DNA of 64,000 nucleotides from Littorina saxatilis (taxonomy: Eukaryota > Mollusca > Gastropoda > Littorinimorpha > Littorinidae): positions 38,330,464-38,394,463 of the forward strand of contig NC_090250.1 in assembly GCF_037325665.1 (NCBI RefSeq), given 5' to 3'. Below, piece by piece: positions 1 to 11,558 of this stretch. A model generated the notes under the pieces. It saw only the letters and a program-made list of their open reading frames with translations, was not told where the DNA came from and searched no databases. Both the position numbers and the translations under genes were made by a program. The number at the start of each line of letters is the position of its first letter. Position 1 is the stretch's first letter.

Positions 1-312
1 ATATATATAAACGTTCCAACAACTTACCTTTCTTGTTTTTTGATTCTGAATTTTGGAACGTTGGCAGTCTCTTTGTTTTGGGATTTTTAGTTTATGCTAC
101 ATTGGATAAGACAATTCTTCCCCTTGGGTATGTACTAAAAAATGAATGCAGCCGGTCTGTTTCCTGTGCAGAGTGGATTATAGTCTTGTACGTGACACCT
201 ATGTCAATCTGCAAAACTAATTCTGCCAAATAATTCCCACCTGGCACAGAACGCAACCAGGCTGTCGATATTTGCGACGTGTTAAAGTACAAGGGTGAAC
301 TTAATTATACTA

Positions 313-968
313 GGCCAAATAAAAATATATGTTGGTTTAGGGTAACCCGACCGACCCTATATTTTTCCCGCCGACCCTAACACTTTCTTTTTCATTCTCA
401 AAAAAAATAATTTTTTGGCACATTTTGCGAACCATACCGAGACTAAGGGAAGTAACCTCCTTTACAATCGACTAAATTTAAGAGAGAGAAAAAGTTAAAA
501 AAGAAAGAAAAAAAAGCAGACCGACCGACCCTATCTTTGCTGGTCACGTTACCCTTTCTTTATTTGGTGTTTAACGTCGTTTTCAACCACGAAGGGTTAT
601 ATCGCGACGGGGAAAGGGGGAAGATGGGATAGAGCCACTTGTCAATTGTTTCTTGTTCACAAAAGCACTAATCAAAAATTTGCTCCAGGGGCTTGCAACG
701 TAGTATAATGTATTACCTTACTGGGAGAATGCAAGTTTCCAGTACAAAGGACTTAATAACATTTCTTACATACATACATACAAAAATTGACTATATTCTA
801 TACAAGAAACACTTAACAGGGTAAAAGGAGAAACAGAATCCGTTAGTCGCCTCGTACGACATGCTGGGGAGCATCGGGTAAATTCTTTCTCGTCCCAACC
901 AATATGAGACTCCCCCTAGCCCGCGGGGGGTCACGTTACCCTAAACCAACATATATTTTTATTTGGCC
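313..968. mobile_element. PIF/Harbinger-like MITE with a nested SINE
   Basis: The ends are a perfect inverted repeat of about 34 bp starting GGCCAAATAAAAATATATG. The flanking triplets are CTA on the left and TTA on the right, close to the TTA/TAA duplication of PIF/Harbinger elements. A second copy lies at 17445-17729 with an exact TTA duplication. The interior is non-coding (poly-pyrimidine and ACCGACCC motifs). About 375 bp in its right half is a separate SINE insertion at 556-930. Confidence 0.75.
556..930 (-). mobile_element. SINE (CGTTAAACACCAAATAAA tail), full length, minus orientation
   Basis: Read on the minus strand it starts CCCCCCGCGGG and ends in the tail CGTTAAACACCAAATAAA. It is flanked by an exact 12-bp target duplication, TCACGTTACCCT, at 544-555 and 931-942, so it inserted into the MITE at 313-968. 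The same family occurs at 21117-21484 (full length) and 56595-56667 (tail only). The family name is not certain. Confidence 0.8.
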
Positions 969-1195
969 TTACCTAAAATTCTAGACAGATCTGTGGTGGG
1001 GAACATGACGGACTGCACAACAAAGGAAAGCACATGTACTTTTCCGTATAAACATCTTACCGTATCGGCTTACCGATTGCACATGGTGATTTTTTTAACT
1101 GAATTAAATTAATAAAACAAAAAATTTTCACTTTGGATATTAATTTTAAGGACATTAATTCATATAAAGAATCCGAATCACACTGTGCTGTTTTT

Positions 1196-1259
1196 ACATT
1201 TAGTCAAATTTTGACAAATTGTTTTACCATAGAGGGGGAATCGAGACGAGGATCGTTGG

Positions 1260-1354
<95 letters not shown>

Positions 1355-1856
1355 AATCAGTTCCGAGAAAACTTCTGGACCGATCTTCATGAGACTTAAC
1401 ATGAGCGTTCCTGGGTATGATATCCCCAGACATATTTTCTTTTCCCCGATGAATGTCTTCGATGACGTCATATCCGGCATTTAGTGAAACTTGAGGCGGC
1501 ACTGTCACGCCCTCATTTTTGAACCAAATTGGTTGAAATTTTGGTCAAGTAATCTTCGACGAAGCCCGGACTTTGGTGTTGCATTTCAGCGTGAAGGCTT
1601 AAAAATTAATCAATGAGTTTGCTCATTAAAGTTGTCATTAAAATGAAATTGTCACAAACAGATTCAAAATTTATTGAATCGTATGCTTCATAAAATTCTA
1701 AATCTAAAAATATTTACATATGTTATGTTTACTCTTAAAATGTGATTACAATTAACGAAAATAGGTTAATTAGTGCTACGATTAAATGTAAAAAAATCGA
1801 TCCGAAAAATGGTTTCATCTTATTCTTTATCATTTCCTGATTCCAAAAACATATAG
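1196..1856 (+). repeat. TG-bearing dispersed repeat family, left part
   Basis: It begins with the near-palindrome ATTTAGTCAAATTTTGAC, then GGGGGAATCGAGACGAGG, a TG tract, and the GACGTCATATCCGGC segment. This is the left three quarters of the family seen complete at 44243-45119. It is cut off where the next repeat starts near 1857. No coding sequence is seen. Confidence 0.75.
1263..1351. repeat. (TG)n microsatellite inside the dispersed repeat
   Basis: About 44 uninterrupted TG units, at the same internal position as the TG tracts of the copies at 5449, 22067 (as CA) and 44243. Confidence 0.95.
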
Positions 1857-3127
1857 ATACTAGAATGAATACCCGCTTCGCCGGGTAGCCGGCTTCGCCG
1901 GAAAGAAGTACTTAGAGCCGTACGCCGGCTTCGCCGGGTCCGAACAATGGACCCGCCAAGCTTAGGTCCCTCCCAGATTCGTGGAATGGGAACAGCACGA
2001 AAATGATTCAGTGGCCATAATGCCATTCCTGACCATATCGAGTCCCATCCTTGTCGACGAATGTAACCGTGTTAATCACCTTTGGAGGCGAACTCCACTC
2101 AAACAGGACTGAGCAAGTTATGGCTTCTCAAAGGAAGGCCAGTACATAAAATTACGTTAAAATTAATATTAAAAGTCCTACGGTTTTGAGCCATTAAGGA
2201 CTTGAGTGTTTCACATAAAATTACGTTAAAATTAATATTAAAAGTCCTACGGTTTTGAGCCATTAAGGACTTGAGTGTTTGTCCGCTTTCATACATAAAA
2301 TTACACAAAAGCCGCCAGACCACATCACAAACAGAACTGAACAATGCACAGGTGTTGCTTACATAGAGACACACACACTCACACACACACACACACAAAA
2401 ACACAGAGAAGCCGTATCTATAGAGAGATAGATGACAGTGTATTTTTCGCGTGGCTATAAATTGATTCGACCTTTGCACTTTTACAGTGAGGATAATTTA
2501 CGGGTCCAATTTACGTTCTGTACACTGCGTTGACCTTCTAAAAATAGTAACAGTAACAGAACGCCGGGAATATGCGAAGACGCTCAGCGCAGTGGACAGC
2601 GCAGTGTAGTAACTTACAACTGAACGGGAAAGCCACACGAAGGAAGGGAGATAAACGCCAAACACTGGAGAAGATAAGGAAGAGTTACTTATAATGGTGA
2701 AATGAACACAAAAACGAAAATGAGTTCAGCGCTGCGCGCTGAGAGCACGTGTTGAAATATCTCATCGATGATATTGTGTCCGGGGTGTAGCTGAATACGG
2801 TGTCCAAATTTGAAAAAGATCCACCGAGAACTTTGGCGTTGTGATGTGGTGTAGCGGCTATGGTGTGTCGGTATGGGGGCCCGGGTAGCTGAGGTGGAAC
2901 CAAAATAGCTGAGGTGGAACCAAAATCGGTTCCGCGCTGCGCGCTGAGAGCACGTGTTGAAATATCTCATCGATGAGGTTGTGTCGGGGGTCTCTCTGAA
3001 TAAGCCCACCAAATTTGAAGCAGATCCATCGAGAACTTTGGCCGTGCATGGCGATTACACAAATACACAAACACACAAACACACAAACACACAGACACAC
3101 AGACACAAGTCGTATATATATATAGAT
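1857..3127 (+). repeat. Dispersed repeat family with CGGCTTCGCCGGG motifs
   Basis: It starts near CTAGAATGAATACCCG with three GGCTTCGCCGG motifs and ends at CACAAGTCGTATATATATA. A minus-strand copy at 48098-49078 matches it almost throughout in the same order, including GCGCTGCGCGCTGAGAGCAC and the AATTTGAAGCAGATCCATCG segment. A fragment lies at 9417-9620. Non-coding, unclassified; the AT-rich ends suggest insertion at TA-rich sites. Confidence 0.7.
2144..2281. repeat. 69-bp tandem duplication
   Basis: Two head-to-tail 69-bp units starting ACATAAAATTACG at 2144 and 2213, essentially identical, with a third partial start near 2294. They lie inside the dispersed repeat, and the 48-kb copy lacks them. 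Confidence 0.85.
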
Positions 3128-3169
3128 AATATGTTTTATTCAAAACAACCTAAAAAAATTAAACAGAAA

Positions 3170-3368
3170 ACAGAAAAGCGCGCTTTCCTGCTTACCGCAG
3201 TACGCTATTGCGCTATTCTGCCTCGTCAATTTCGCTTCGTGTTGCACGGGAAAACAGCAGCGGGGATTGACGAAGCTCGGTTAAAAAAAAAAAACCAGTG
3301 CGTTCAGTTTCAGTCTGTGATTTCAACAGCTTGACTAAATGTAGTAATTTCGCCTTACGCGACTTGTT
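3170..3368 (+). repeat. Right-end fragment of the TG-bearing repeat family
   Basis: It matches the terminal section of the 44243-45119 copy: CAGAAAAGCG near the start, then the CTTGACTAAAT motif, ending TTCGCCTTACGCGACTTG. The left part is missing. Confidence 0.7.
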
Positions 3369-3399
3369 TGTATGGTCTTATCCCATGTAAAACCTGACC

Positions 3400-3711
3400 G
3401 GCACGGTGGCCTTGTGGTAAGGCGTCCGCCCCGTGATCGAGAGGTCGTGGGTTCGAACCCAGGCCGGGTCATACCTGAGACTTTAAAATTGGCAATCTAG
3501 TGGCTGCTCCGCCTGGCGTCTGGCATTATGGGGTTAGTGCTAGGACTGGTTGGTCCGGTGTCAGAATAATGTGACTGGGTGAGACATGAAGCCTGTGCTG
3601 CGACTTCTGTCTTGTGTCTGCGCACGCTATATGTCAAAGCAGCACCGCCCTGATATGGCCCTTCGTGGTCGGCTGGGCGTTAAGCAAACAAACAAACAAA
3701 CAAAAATTAAA
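3400..3711 (+). mobile_element. tRNA-derived SINE with (AAAC)n tail, full length
   Basis: The tRNA-like head has an A box (GGCCTTGTGGTAAGGCG) and a B box (GGTTCGAACCC). A body follows and the end is GGGCGTTAAGC(AAAC)n. Flanking 17-bp duplications at 3383-3399 and 3712-3728 differ at one base. Sister copies are at 51339-51648 and 62381-62666. It sits inside an older repeat whose uninterrupted form is seen at 52336-52420. Confidence 0.9.
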
Positions 3712-3728
3712 CCATATAAAACCTGACC

Positions 3729-5448
3729 AGATCTGAGGTGGTGAGCCGAACTGATTTCAAGAGAAGGAGTGTCCCTTTAAAGGCTTCTGGGACGGATATA
3801 AATCTCTCACAGTGTCGTAGCTTAAACGGGAACTCTAATGATATTGCATTGAAAACGTACGTCCTTTTGGAGAAGTTTTCGGGTGAATTTAACCTTCAAC
3901 AGTCCATGGAAAATTCGCCGGGGCTTAATTTAGACTCTGATTGTTAATTGCTAATTGTAAATTGTTAATGAATGAACTCGAAATATTCCGTAACTATGCT
4001 AATCAATGTTATCACGTTAAAGAGGAGAACGTTTTTTGATCGCAAAGTCTTCAGCGTTAGAACCCCGATTTTGTTCATCAATGTTTTGTTTGGGCAATCA
4101 CCCAAACCGGCAAACGCTAGCAGCCGAAGCCCGTACAAATTGTAGGTAATCAAATGTGAAATCGGCGAAAAAAATATAGAGCGAAGCGACAACAGAGACA
4201 TAGTGCGTGGAGAAATTGTATAGTCTGCAAAGATGACACAAACCCAGCTTTAAGAATTTGAATTATTGAACGTTCAAACACTGATGTAAGGGTATTTCTC
4301 GCGTGTCGTGACATTGTTGCAAGCCCCAGACTGAACTGTGTAGCTTTTGGAGTGATTTGAGACCGTGTTTTGGTCGCGACTATCCCTTAAACACCTTGCG
4401 TGATTAGCACTCGAACACTTGTTAAAAGTCATGTGCTGTGATCCAGGGCTGATGTGCACGAAAAAGTTACCAACCCGGTGGGAGCCAGCCGCGGTGCTGG
4501 ATTGGTTGACATTGAGATTTGTTGCGATTTCCACCAATCAGACCCGCGGTTTGTTCTCACCCGTTTGGGTGGCACCCACTTTCGCTTCGTGCACTTCAGC
4601 CCTGCTTTCTACACACCCACTGAGCGATCACAGAGTTCTGAACATGACTAGTGTTTGTTTTGAAACGTTACACCCAAATTGTCAAATCTTGTTTTCAAAT
4701 GTCATGACGGATTCTCTGCTTTCAACTTTAGTAGTTGAAACGAAGTGTGTTCAGCTTCAAAACTGAACACATATCTTTATCATGTACATTAAAATCCTCG
4801 GACTATTTCGCTTTTTGTGTGCATAAACCCTTCCCCTTAGACAAAAAAAAAAATAAAAGAAAATAAAACAAAAACATAAATGTTTCTTGAGAGCTCTTCC
4901 TTTGCACGTTTGAACTTGTGTGTGTCAGGAAGCAGAGTTCTTTAAAACTGCTTATAATATATATATTTTTTTAAATGAAGCAAAAGAAGACGAAGAAAAA
5001 GCACTAACGATTGCTCCAGGCATTCTGTTTCCGTCTACATTTTCTCATTAGAACAGGGAAAGCTGCACAAAGGCACGTCAAATGTCTTGTCTCCAAGTTT
5101 ACTTTTACTTTAACGATTTCTCTCATACTGCCACTTTTCTCCCGGGTGAACGTTTTCTGAAAGAATGTCTTTGGCACGTATTTGTCTACTCTCAGACAGC
5201 TCCAGAATTTTCAATTACAGGACGTAGAATACAAGACGTTGGAGGACTTTTTTCTTCGTTTCTTTAGGAAGCTTAATATTAATTAAAGCGTGATTGATTT
5301 GTCTGTCATCTTGAAGAGTTGTGTCTGTGCGAGTTGAATGCAGTTACTGGTTCGTGGTTCAACGTCTGCCTTTTCCAACCTCAAGGTAGCAATTATAGCG
5401 GACTTCTGTTTCTAAGATACATAATGTCAAAATCTAATAAGTTCACTT
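3729..5448. other. Stretch without a recognised gene
   Basis: AT-rich, no exon with convincing splice sites or protein similarity. 3729-3770 continues the repeat interrupted by the SINE. Short A-rich runs occur near 4840-4870 and 4965-5000. No other structure seen. Confidence 0.5.
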
Positions 5449-5513
5449 TTTACATTTAGTCAAGTTTTGACTAAATGTTTTAACATAGAGGGGGAATCGA
5501 GACGAGGGTCGTG

Positions 5514-5574
<61 letters not shown>

Positions 5575-5741
5575 TGTCTGTCTGTCTGTGCGTGTGTGTG
5601 GCACAGTGTGTGTGTAGAGCGATTCAGACCAAACTACTGGACCGATCTTTATGAAATTTGACATGAGAGTTCCTGGGAATGATATCCCCAGACGTTTTTT
5701 TCTTTTTTTCGATAAATGTCTTTTATGACGTCATATCCGGC
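5449..5741 (+). repeat. TG-bearing dispersed repeat, left end copy
   Basis: It begins ATTTAGTCAAGTTTTGAC, then GGGGGAATCGAGACGAGG, a TG/TCTG tract at about 5518-5600 and the GAGCGATTCAGACC block. It stops at GACGTCATATCCGGC, where a TC and C-rich simple repeat (5742-5835) takes over. Confidence 0.8.
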
Positions 5742-5835
5742 TCTCTCTCTCTCTCTCCCTCCCTTTCTCAATGTCCCGCTCCCCCCCCCCCCCCCTCTCT
5801 CTCTCTCTCTCCCTCCCTCCCTCTCTATCTCCCTC
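5742..5835. repeat. Polypyrimidine tract (TC)n with C run
   Basis: Alternating TC and CCCT units with an uninterrupted C run around 5782-5794. Confidence 0.9.
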
Positions 5836-6167
5836 TTACGCTATTTCTGCAGTTCCTCCCGTCCACCACTCTGAAAGATAACAGCAACAAGCCAAACGAG
5901 GTGAAACCTGCATTAGGCATGATTGTGGCTAGAAATAAAATACAGACCAGAGAGGTGCACTTGTGCACCACAAGGTGGAAAGCAGTAACAAAAAACAAAC
6001 TTTTTATATTTGATATTTTAGAGAAACTGTCCACAGAAAACGGAAACTGGCAAGGAAAGAAAAGCACATCCTGAAGTTCTGAAGTAGAAGCTTCCCGGCA
6101 ACAGAGGCATCGCGCACGTACTATGGCAGAAACGTAAATGAATCCCTGTTGCGCGCGCGGGCACGCA

Positions 6168-6199
6168 CGCACGCACGCACCCACACACACACGCACACG

Positions 6200-6270
<71 letters not shown>
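6168..6270. repeat. (CA)n microsatellite with CGCA interruptions
   Basis: It begins with ACGC units and continues as nearly pure CA. Confidence 0.95.
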
Positions 6271-6275
<5 letters not shown>

Positions 6276-6601
6276 GGTTTGCAAGAGCACGGGGAATTCT
6301 TCAGCATTCAAAATGACAGGATGAAATCAACAGGAAATTGAGACAGTTTCTGTCAGTGAATTTCTTCTGGAGCTTATTCCTGCTGCCCAGCTGAAGACAA
6401 ACATTCTTGAAAACCTACAATGTTGTGGAACTGTCAGGATTCACCACAGTTAACAGCATTTCAAAACACAAGTGGCGTTGCACGTTCTGGCATGCCAGTT
6501 ACGTTCGGTTGCTGTGCATGCGTCCAGGGCTCCCCAAAGTGCGCGTCCCTGCGTCCTGTACGCACTAGAAGCTAAAATCACGTACTAGATATTCATTGAG
6601 G

Positions 6602-6750
6602 GGGTCCCGGGACGCACTAAACCTATATAGAGCGGGTCCCGGGACGCACTAAACCTATATAGAGCGGGTTCCGGGACGCACTAAACCTATATAGAGCGGG
6701 TTCCGGGACGCACTAAACCTATATAGAGCGGGTCCCGGGACGCACTACAT
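6602..6750. repeat. 32-bp minisatellite, about 4.5 units
   Basis: Units start GGGTCCCGGGACGCAC at 6602, 6634, 6666, 6698 and 6730. The only recurring difference is TCCCGG versus TTCCGG. No open frame of note. Confidence 0.95.
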
Positions 6751-7845
6751 TACCGCTATATCGTGTGCACTCTGTAGGTACTCTTTTCAGACTGTAGTCG
6801 TCGTCAGTCAATTATAGTGCAATCACAAATGCCAATTTCACGCCGGAACAATATGAAAAAGAGTGTGTGTGTTCCATGATTTAACAAGGGAGAGTTGAAG
6901 TGTCCTCTTCGAATATTCTGATAAAAAAAAGACACTTCATATCACCCTACTCGTGATAACAATGCGTTATATGAACACAGAGGGTTTGGGGACCATTATA
7001 GACTCTTGGGATCCTCTCAAACTCCGCGTAGGGGGTCCTAGACCTATGGGCCCTCTAAAAAATCAAAGTGGGGGCCCGGGACCCGCCTGCAGGAGAGACG
7101 TCCAAAGGGAGCCCTGCGCGTGCTCAAAGTTGTTCAGACTGCATCACGAGAGCTGGCAGTTCTTTTTTCTGTTTTATTGAACATCTGCTTGATGGTTCTG
7201 ATACATGTGAAAGTAGAAAAGAAAATGCTCACATACGACTCACCTTCGCCATAAGTAATACGAATTAGAAACAAATTATCGGATGCTCTAGCTCTATCAA
7301 CATTAAAGAAAACGACAATTTCAGGGCTACTGTTTGACCCGAACTCAACCCCATTGTGACCTTGAAAGGTGACAATGCAAGATCATTCTGACTCGAGTCA
7401 TGCCCAGAAGTCAGTAAACACTGGAAGCGTCGGAATTTTTAAACATCTTGGTTTAGAAACTGTCAAGAAAATCGTATTTTTGGAATTTTTGAACACCAAC
7501 TTTACCCCACTATGACTTCAAAACTTTATGAAGGTCAATCAGGCTTAGGTTATCAAACCATTGGAGTGTGTGAAGTTACAAAGCTCGTGCGTTACAGAAA
7601 ATCATCACTGTTCTTTATTTTCTCACCACTGAGCACAGGGCCCCGCTCTGCACTTGAAATGTCAGTGACTAGGTTCGACAAGACTGACATTATGCCTGGA
7701 TGTCATCAAACCCTAGAAGTGTGTGACATTTTAACGATCTGGCTTCAAAAACATTCAAAACATAGATCATTTTTGATAGTTTTACCTGAACATGATCCTG
7801 TGACCTTAAAATGTGACGAAGATGGACTAGATTTGCGTCATATTT
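6751..7845. other. Stretch without a recognised gene
   Basis: 7021-7085 is G-rich and loosely resembles the 32-bp minisatellite. 7320-7600 is a diverged relative of the repeat at 14200-14640, with GACC(T/C)TGA motifs. No exon could be supported. Confidence 0.4.
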
Positions 7846-8106
7846 GTTACCCTCCACCACGGAATGAGTCGCATGTCACCTCGCGCGGTTCTGCGCTAGG
7901 CTTGATTTAAGTCCCAGGGCCGGCGGGGGAACTGTGGTAACAGTGTGAGGGTCACCTTAGTCACAGGCTTATAACTCGAAAATTGTTCGCTCTTTTCTAA
8001 AACGGGTTTTACCACTGGATAGAGCATATAACACTCTTTAGGAAAATGTAAAAATATGAACATCATGCAAAGGTGACATGCGACTCATTTTGTGGTGGAA
8101 GGTCAT
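7846..8106. mobile_element. MITE, 4-bp ATTT target duplication (copy 1)
   Basis: Terminal inverted repeats carry ACCCTCCACCACGGAATGAG and its complement, about 36 bp. ATTT lies directly outside both ends (7842-7845, 8107-8110). Copies at 18667-18907 and 54001-54252 have the same size, ends and 4-bp A/T duplications. Non-coding. The superfamily is open; a 4-bp duplication fits Sola-like elements among others. Confidence 0.8.
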
Positions 8107-8915
8107 ATTTGGAGATTATCTAAAGTTTCAATTGGCCTGTGTGGCCGGGGGGCGGGATATTGATGGCAGCCTCTCCCCGTTGGAACAGTGCTGCTTGAAG
8201 AACGTTGTTGAAGGCTTTTCTCCAGTCACTGACCTAAAGGAACCCTACCTTCCCGTGTTTAATGATCGAGGCAACCCCCACATTTGTGGAATTTACATTT
8301 GCATCAAGTTTTATGTTTCAAATTAGGAAAATGTGTTGTCAATTTATTTAATTAGTTGTTGTTTTTGTGGTAAGAATTTCATTTTTTTGTGTGCGTGTTC
8401 TGTTGCTAGTTTGTATGCTGCCGATATGGTGTGTGCGTCCTTGTGCGTTTGTCCAGCTGTTTGTCTGTGTGTGCATCTCGGCTATTATCATGTCATTTGT
8501 GTGTGTGTGTGGTTAATTTGACCATGTACTATATTTCTTGTTATTCAACTTGATGATTAATCAATTGCTATGCCTTTGTTGTTGTAATTGTTGTACATGT
8601 TAATCATATTCCTAATTCCAATGCCACAAGAGGACTCCCTGTGATGAGCTGTAAAAAAACCTTGAACCTTTACATTGTTTTTCCCGCCACCTTTTCTGTA
8701 CATGTTTGTAATTTGACATCAACTTTGTGATAAAATCATGTCTTAGAAGGTGGGGAGTTGGGTGGGGGTGGGGGTGTCGACTGGCACTTTGCCTGGTTGG
8801 TTGACGTATACAGAGTTGGAATTCTTAGCTGAATTAATTTCGCTGATAGACAAACATGTCAGTTACGAAAGTATCACAGCAAAAACAATCCCCACTCTGC
8901 ACAGAAAGCAGCCAG
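8107..8915. other. Stretch without a recognised gene
   Basis: TG-rich stretches around 8390-8520. The section near 8575-8675 resembles a retroposon 3' end but is not firm. No exon seen. Confidence 0.35.
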
Positions 8916-9345
8916 GCTGTTAATGTGCTTCAGTGGGTGCCAGCTCATTGTGACATAGCAGGAAACGAGGCTGTTAATGTGCTTCAGTGGGTGCCAGCTC
9001 ATTGTGACATAGCAGGAAACGAGGCTGTTAATGTGCTTCAGTGGGTGCCAGCTCATTGTGACATAGCAGGAAACGAGGCTGTTAATGTGCTTCAGTGGGT
9101 GCCAGCTCATTGTGACATAGCAGGAAACGAGGCTGTTAATGTGCTTCAGTGGGTGCCAGCTCATTGTGACATAGCAGGAAACGAGGCTGTTAATGTGCTT
9201 CAGTGGGTGCCAGCTCATTGTGACATAGCAGGAAACGAGGCTGTTAATGTGCTTCAGTGGGTGCCAGCTCATTGTGACATAGCAGGAAACGAGGCTGCAG
9301 ACAAACTTGCCAAGGAAGGTGCCTCAAAGGAACATCTCACAGACA
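8892..9345 (+). mobile_element. LINE RNase H domain fragment (I/Jockey-type)
   Basis: The sequence right after the tandem array, AADKLAKEGASKEH, is the typical C-terminal part of the RNase H domain of non-LTR retrotransposons. Only this motif region remains; no reverse transcriptase or endonuclease is nearby. The open frame of about 199 codons exists only because of the in-frame array and is not a host gene. Confidence 0.75.
8916..9293 (+). repeat. 54-bp minisatellite built from a LINE RNase H motif, 7 units
   Basis: Seven almost identical units start at 8916, 8970, 9024, 9078, 9132, 9186 and 9240. Because 54 is a multiple of three, the frame stays open and each unit encodes VNVLQWVPAHCDIAGNEA. 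This is the conserved region of LINE RNase H around W-x-P-x-H and GNE-x-AD. The last unit runs on into AADKLAKEGAS, the natural continuation of the domain. Confidence 0.95.
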
Positions 9346-9416
9346 ATCGGAAACCACCACAACAAGGGAGGCTACCGCTCCTTTCACAGCAGACTCTGCA
9401 CCCGAGTTGTTGGCCT

Positions 9417-9620
9417 TTAAGTCAACACCGGTGGATTGTGGAATTCTGTTTGTGATGGGGTCTGGTGGTTTCCGATTGTCTGTATGTTCATGGAAACCTT
9501 CGGGTTCGCATAACAGTTTTTATAGGGCTAAGAAATTAGCCCTAACATTTTCAATCCTGTTTGATTGCACTTTGCCTCCCGAGGTGATCGTAGTGTTATG
9601 GCACTCGGTTACACCGGAAA
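9417..9620 (-). repeat. Fragment of the CGGCTTCGCCGGG family
   Basis: The TGTTTGTGATGGGGTCT block and the AGGGCTAAGAAATTAGC block match 48838-49010 in the same order. Flanks are unrelated. Confidence 0.65.
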
Positions 9621-9954
9621 AGTAGCATGCCTGTATACGGCCCCAGAGAGGACAGCACATTTCGCCCTGCAGTCCGGACTGACGATCCAACAGCGAACAA
9701 CAAGAAGAACAATGTGAGTCCAAGTGAATGGGTGCTAGTTATCCTATGTTAAAAGCCTGGGACTATGATTTGTGTCAGTGAAAGTGGTCGCATACAATAA
9801 TTAAACAGCCTCTTTTCAGATATTGAGTTGAAATTTCGTATTACTTTTCAATGGCCGATGTTATGCACCAGTCAATAGCCCTCAGTTCATAAAGTTTCAA
9901 TTATAATAGAGTGTTCTGTGATCAAAGAGCAGAATTTATTTTCCACGTGTGAGT

Positions 9955-10012
9955 GAGTGTGTGTGTGTGTGCATGTGTGTGCAGTGTGTGTGTGTGCGTG
10001 TACATGTGCCAG
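9955..10012. repeat. Short imperfect (TG)n tract
   Basis: GTGTGTGT units interrupted by CATG and CAGT. Confidence 0.85.
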
Positions 10013-10055
10013 TGAGTGAAACATGTGTTTGATAAGCTTTGTCGAGTATATATTA

Positions 10056-10872
10056 GAACAAGAAGGGCAAAGCCCATACGACTCACATGCTTGACCTCGA
10101 CCTTTAGGGTAACTAAACCTAGCAATGACATCATACACTAAGAACTGCTTTACACATTTTTCCTACCAAAATACATGTGACCTTGACCCAAGGTCAAGGT
10201 CATCCAAGGTCATGCAACACAAAGCTGTTAATTCAAGACATAGGAAGTACAATGGTGCTTATTGGCTCTTTCTACCATGAGATATGGTCACTTTTAGTGG
10301 TTCACTACCTTATTTTGGTCACATTTCATAAGGGTCAAAGTGACCTTGACCTTGATCATATGTGACAAAATGTGTCTCATGATGAAAGCATAACATGTGC
10401 CCCACATAATCTTTAAGTTTGAAACAGTTATCTTCCATAGTTCAGGGTCAAGGTCACTTCAAAATATGTATACAATCCAACTTTGAAGAGCTCCTGTGAC
10501 CTTGACCTTGAAGCAAGGTAAACCAAACTGGTATCAAAAGATGGGGCTTACTTTGCCCTATATATCATATGTAGGTGAGGTATTCAATCTCAAAAACTTC
10601 AGAGAAAATGTGAAAAATGTGAAAAATAGCTGTTTTTTAGGCAACATTTATGGCCCCTGCGACCTTGACCTTGAAGCAAGGTCAAGATGCTATGTATGTT
10701 TTTTGGGGCCTTGTCATCATACACCATCTTGCCAAATTTGGTACTGATAGACTGAATAGTGTCCAAGAAATATCCAACGTTAAAGTTTTCCGGACGGACG
10801 GACGGACGTCCGGACGTCCGGACGACTCGGGTGAGTACATAGACTCACTTTTGCTTCGCATGTGAGTCAAAA
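10056..10872. repeat. Dispersed repeat rich in GACCTTGACC, short inverted ends
   Basis: The left end has ACGACTCACATGC and the right end GCATGTGAGTC, an 11-bp inverted match. GACCTTGACC or its complement recurs several times, and a GGACGGACGGAC/GTCCGGACG palindromic cluster lies at 10790-10825. No coding potential. Probably a non-autonomous element, class unknown. Confidence 0.55.
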
Positions 10873-11540
10873 ATCTTTTTTCCCTATCAAGGTGTTTTCA
10901 TTCGTTTTTTGTTTATTTATATAAGAAGTTACTGCAAGTAAAGCATATGATTTCGTCATCACCCATTACTCAGGTGAGTCAAAAATGAACAGACATTTGA
11001 ACACATGTAAACATACACACCCAAACATACAATCCACACTTATTGCCAAGTTGGCAGGTTTATTCATCTAGAATCAAAACATGGGCCGGTTACAGCTTAA
11101 AGTACCACCAGGGAAATCAGAAGGAACAAAATCTTGAAACTGTTGCTTTTTTGCACATCCACAAACATTATCTTTTGTACTCTCTCTCCATCTCCCTCTT
11201 CCTCCAGCACACACACACACGCACACACATGCAAACACAACTACGAACGGGAGAGAAAAACTCTGAATACTTAAAGACGGAGCTGTCTGATATCTCTTCC
11301 TCCTTTGCGAGAAAAGAGAACTAAACTGCTAAGTAACCGCACAGGTGTACTCATCAAATACTTCGGTGAAAGAAAACAAATATTGTAGCACATCAGACAC
11401 CAATATTCAAAAATATGAATTGCAAATGCTAAATCAAAATGTAACTATAAATGTAAAAAGTTTGCCACAACATACTCTGATACACTTAAACATAATTGTT
11501 CCAACCAATCAGTAACAGAAGAAGGAAAGGGAGGACTCTT
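10873..11540. other. Stretch downstream of PGK without a recognised gene
   Basis: AT-rich with a short CA tract near 11211-11240. A second candidate minus-strand AATAAA lies at 11059-11064. Nothing else supported. Confidence 0.35.
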
Positions 11541-11558
11541 GCACAATCTTTTACTATT

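Noticed and set aside
7512-7910. Plus-strand frame of 132 codons
   Set aside because: Runs into the MITE at 7846 and overlaps an old dispersed repeat. No similarity recognised.
8916-9293. CRISPR-like array
   Set aside because: Direct repeats without spacers; in-frame minisatellite. The same applies to 6602-6750, 15241-15828 and 17139-17280.
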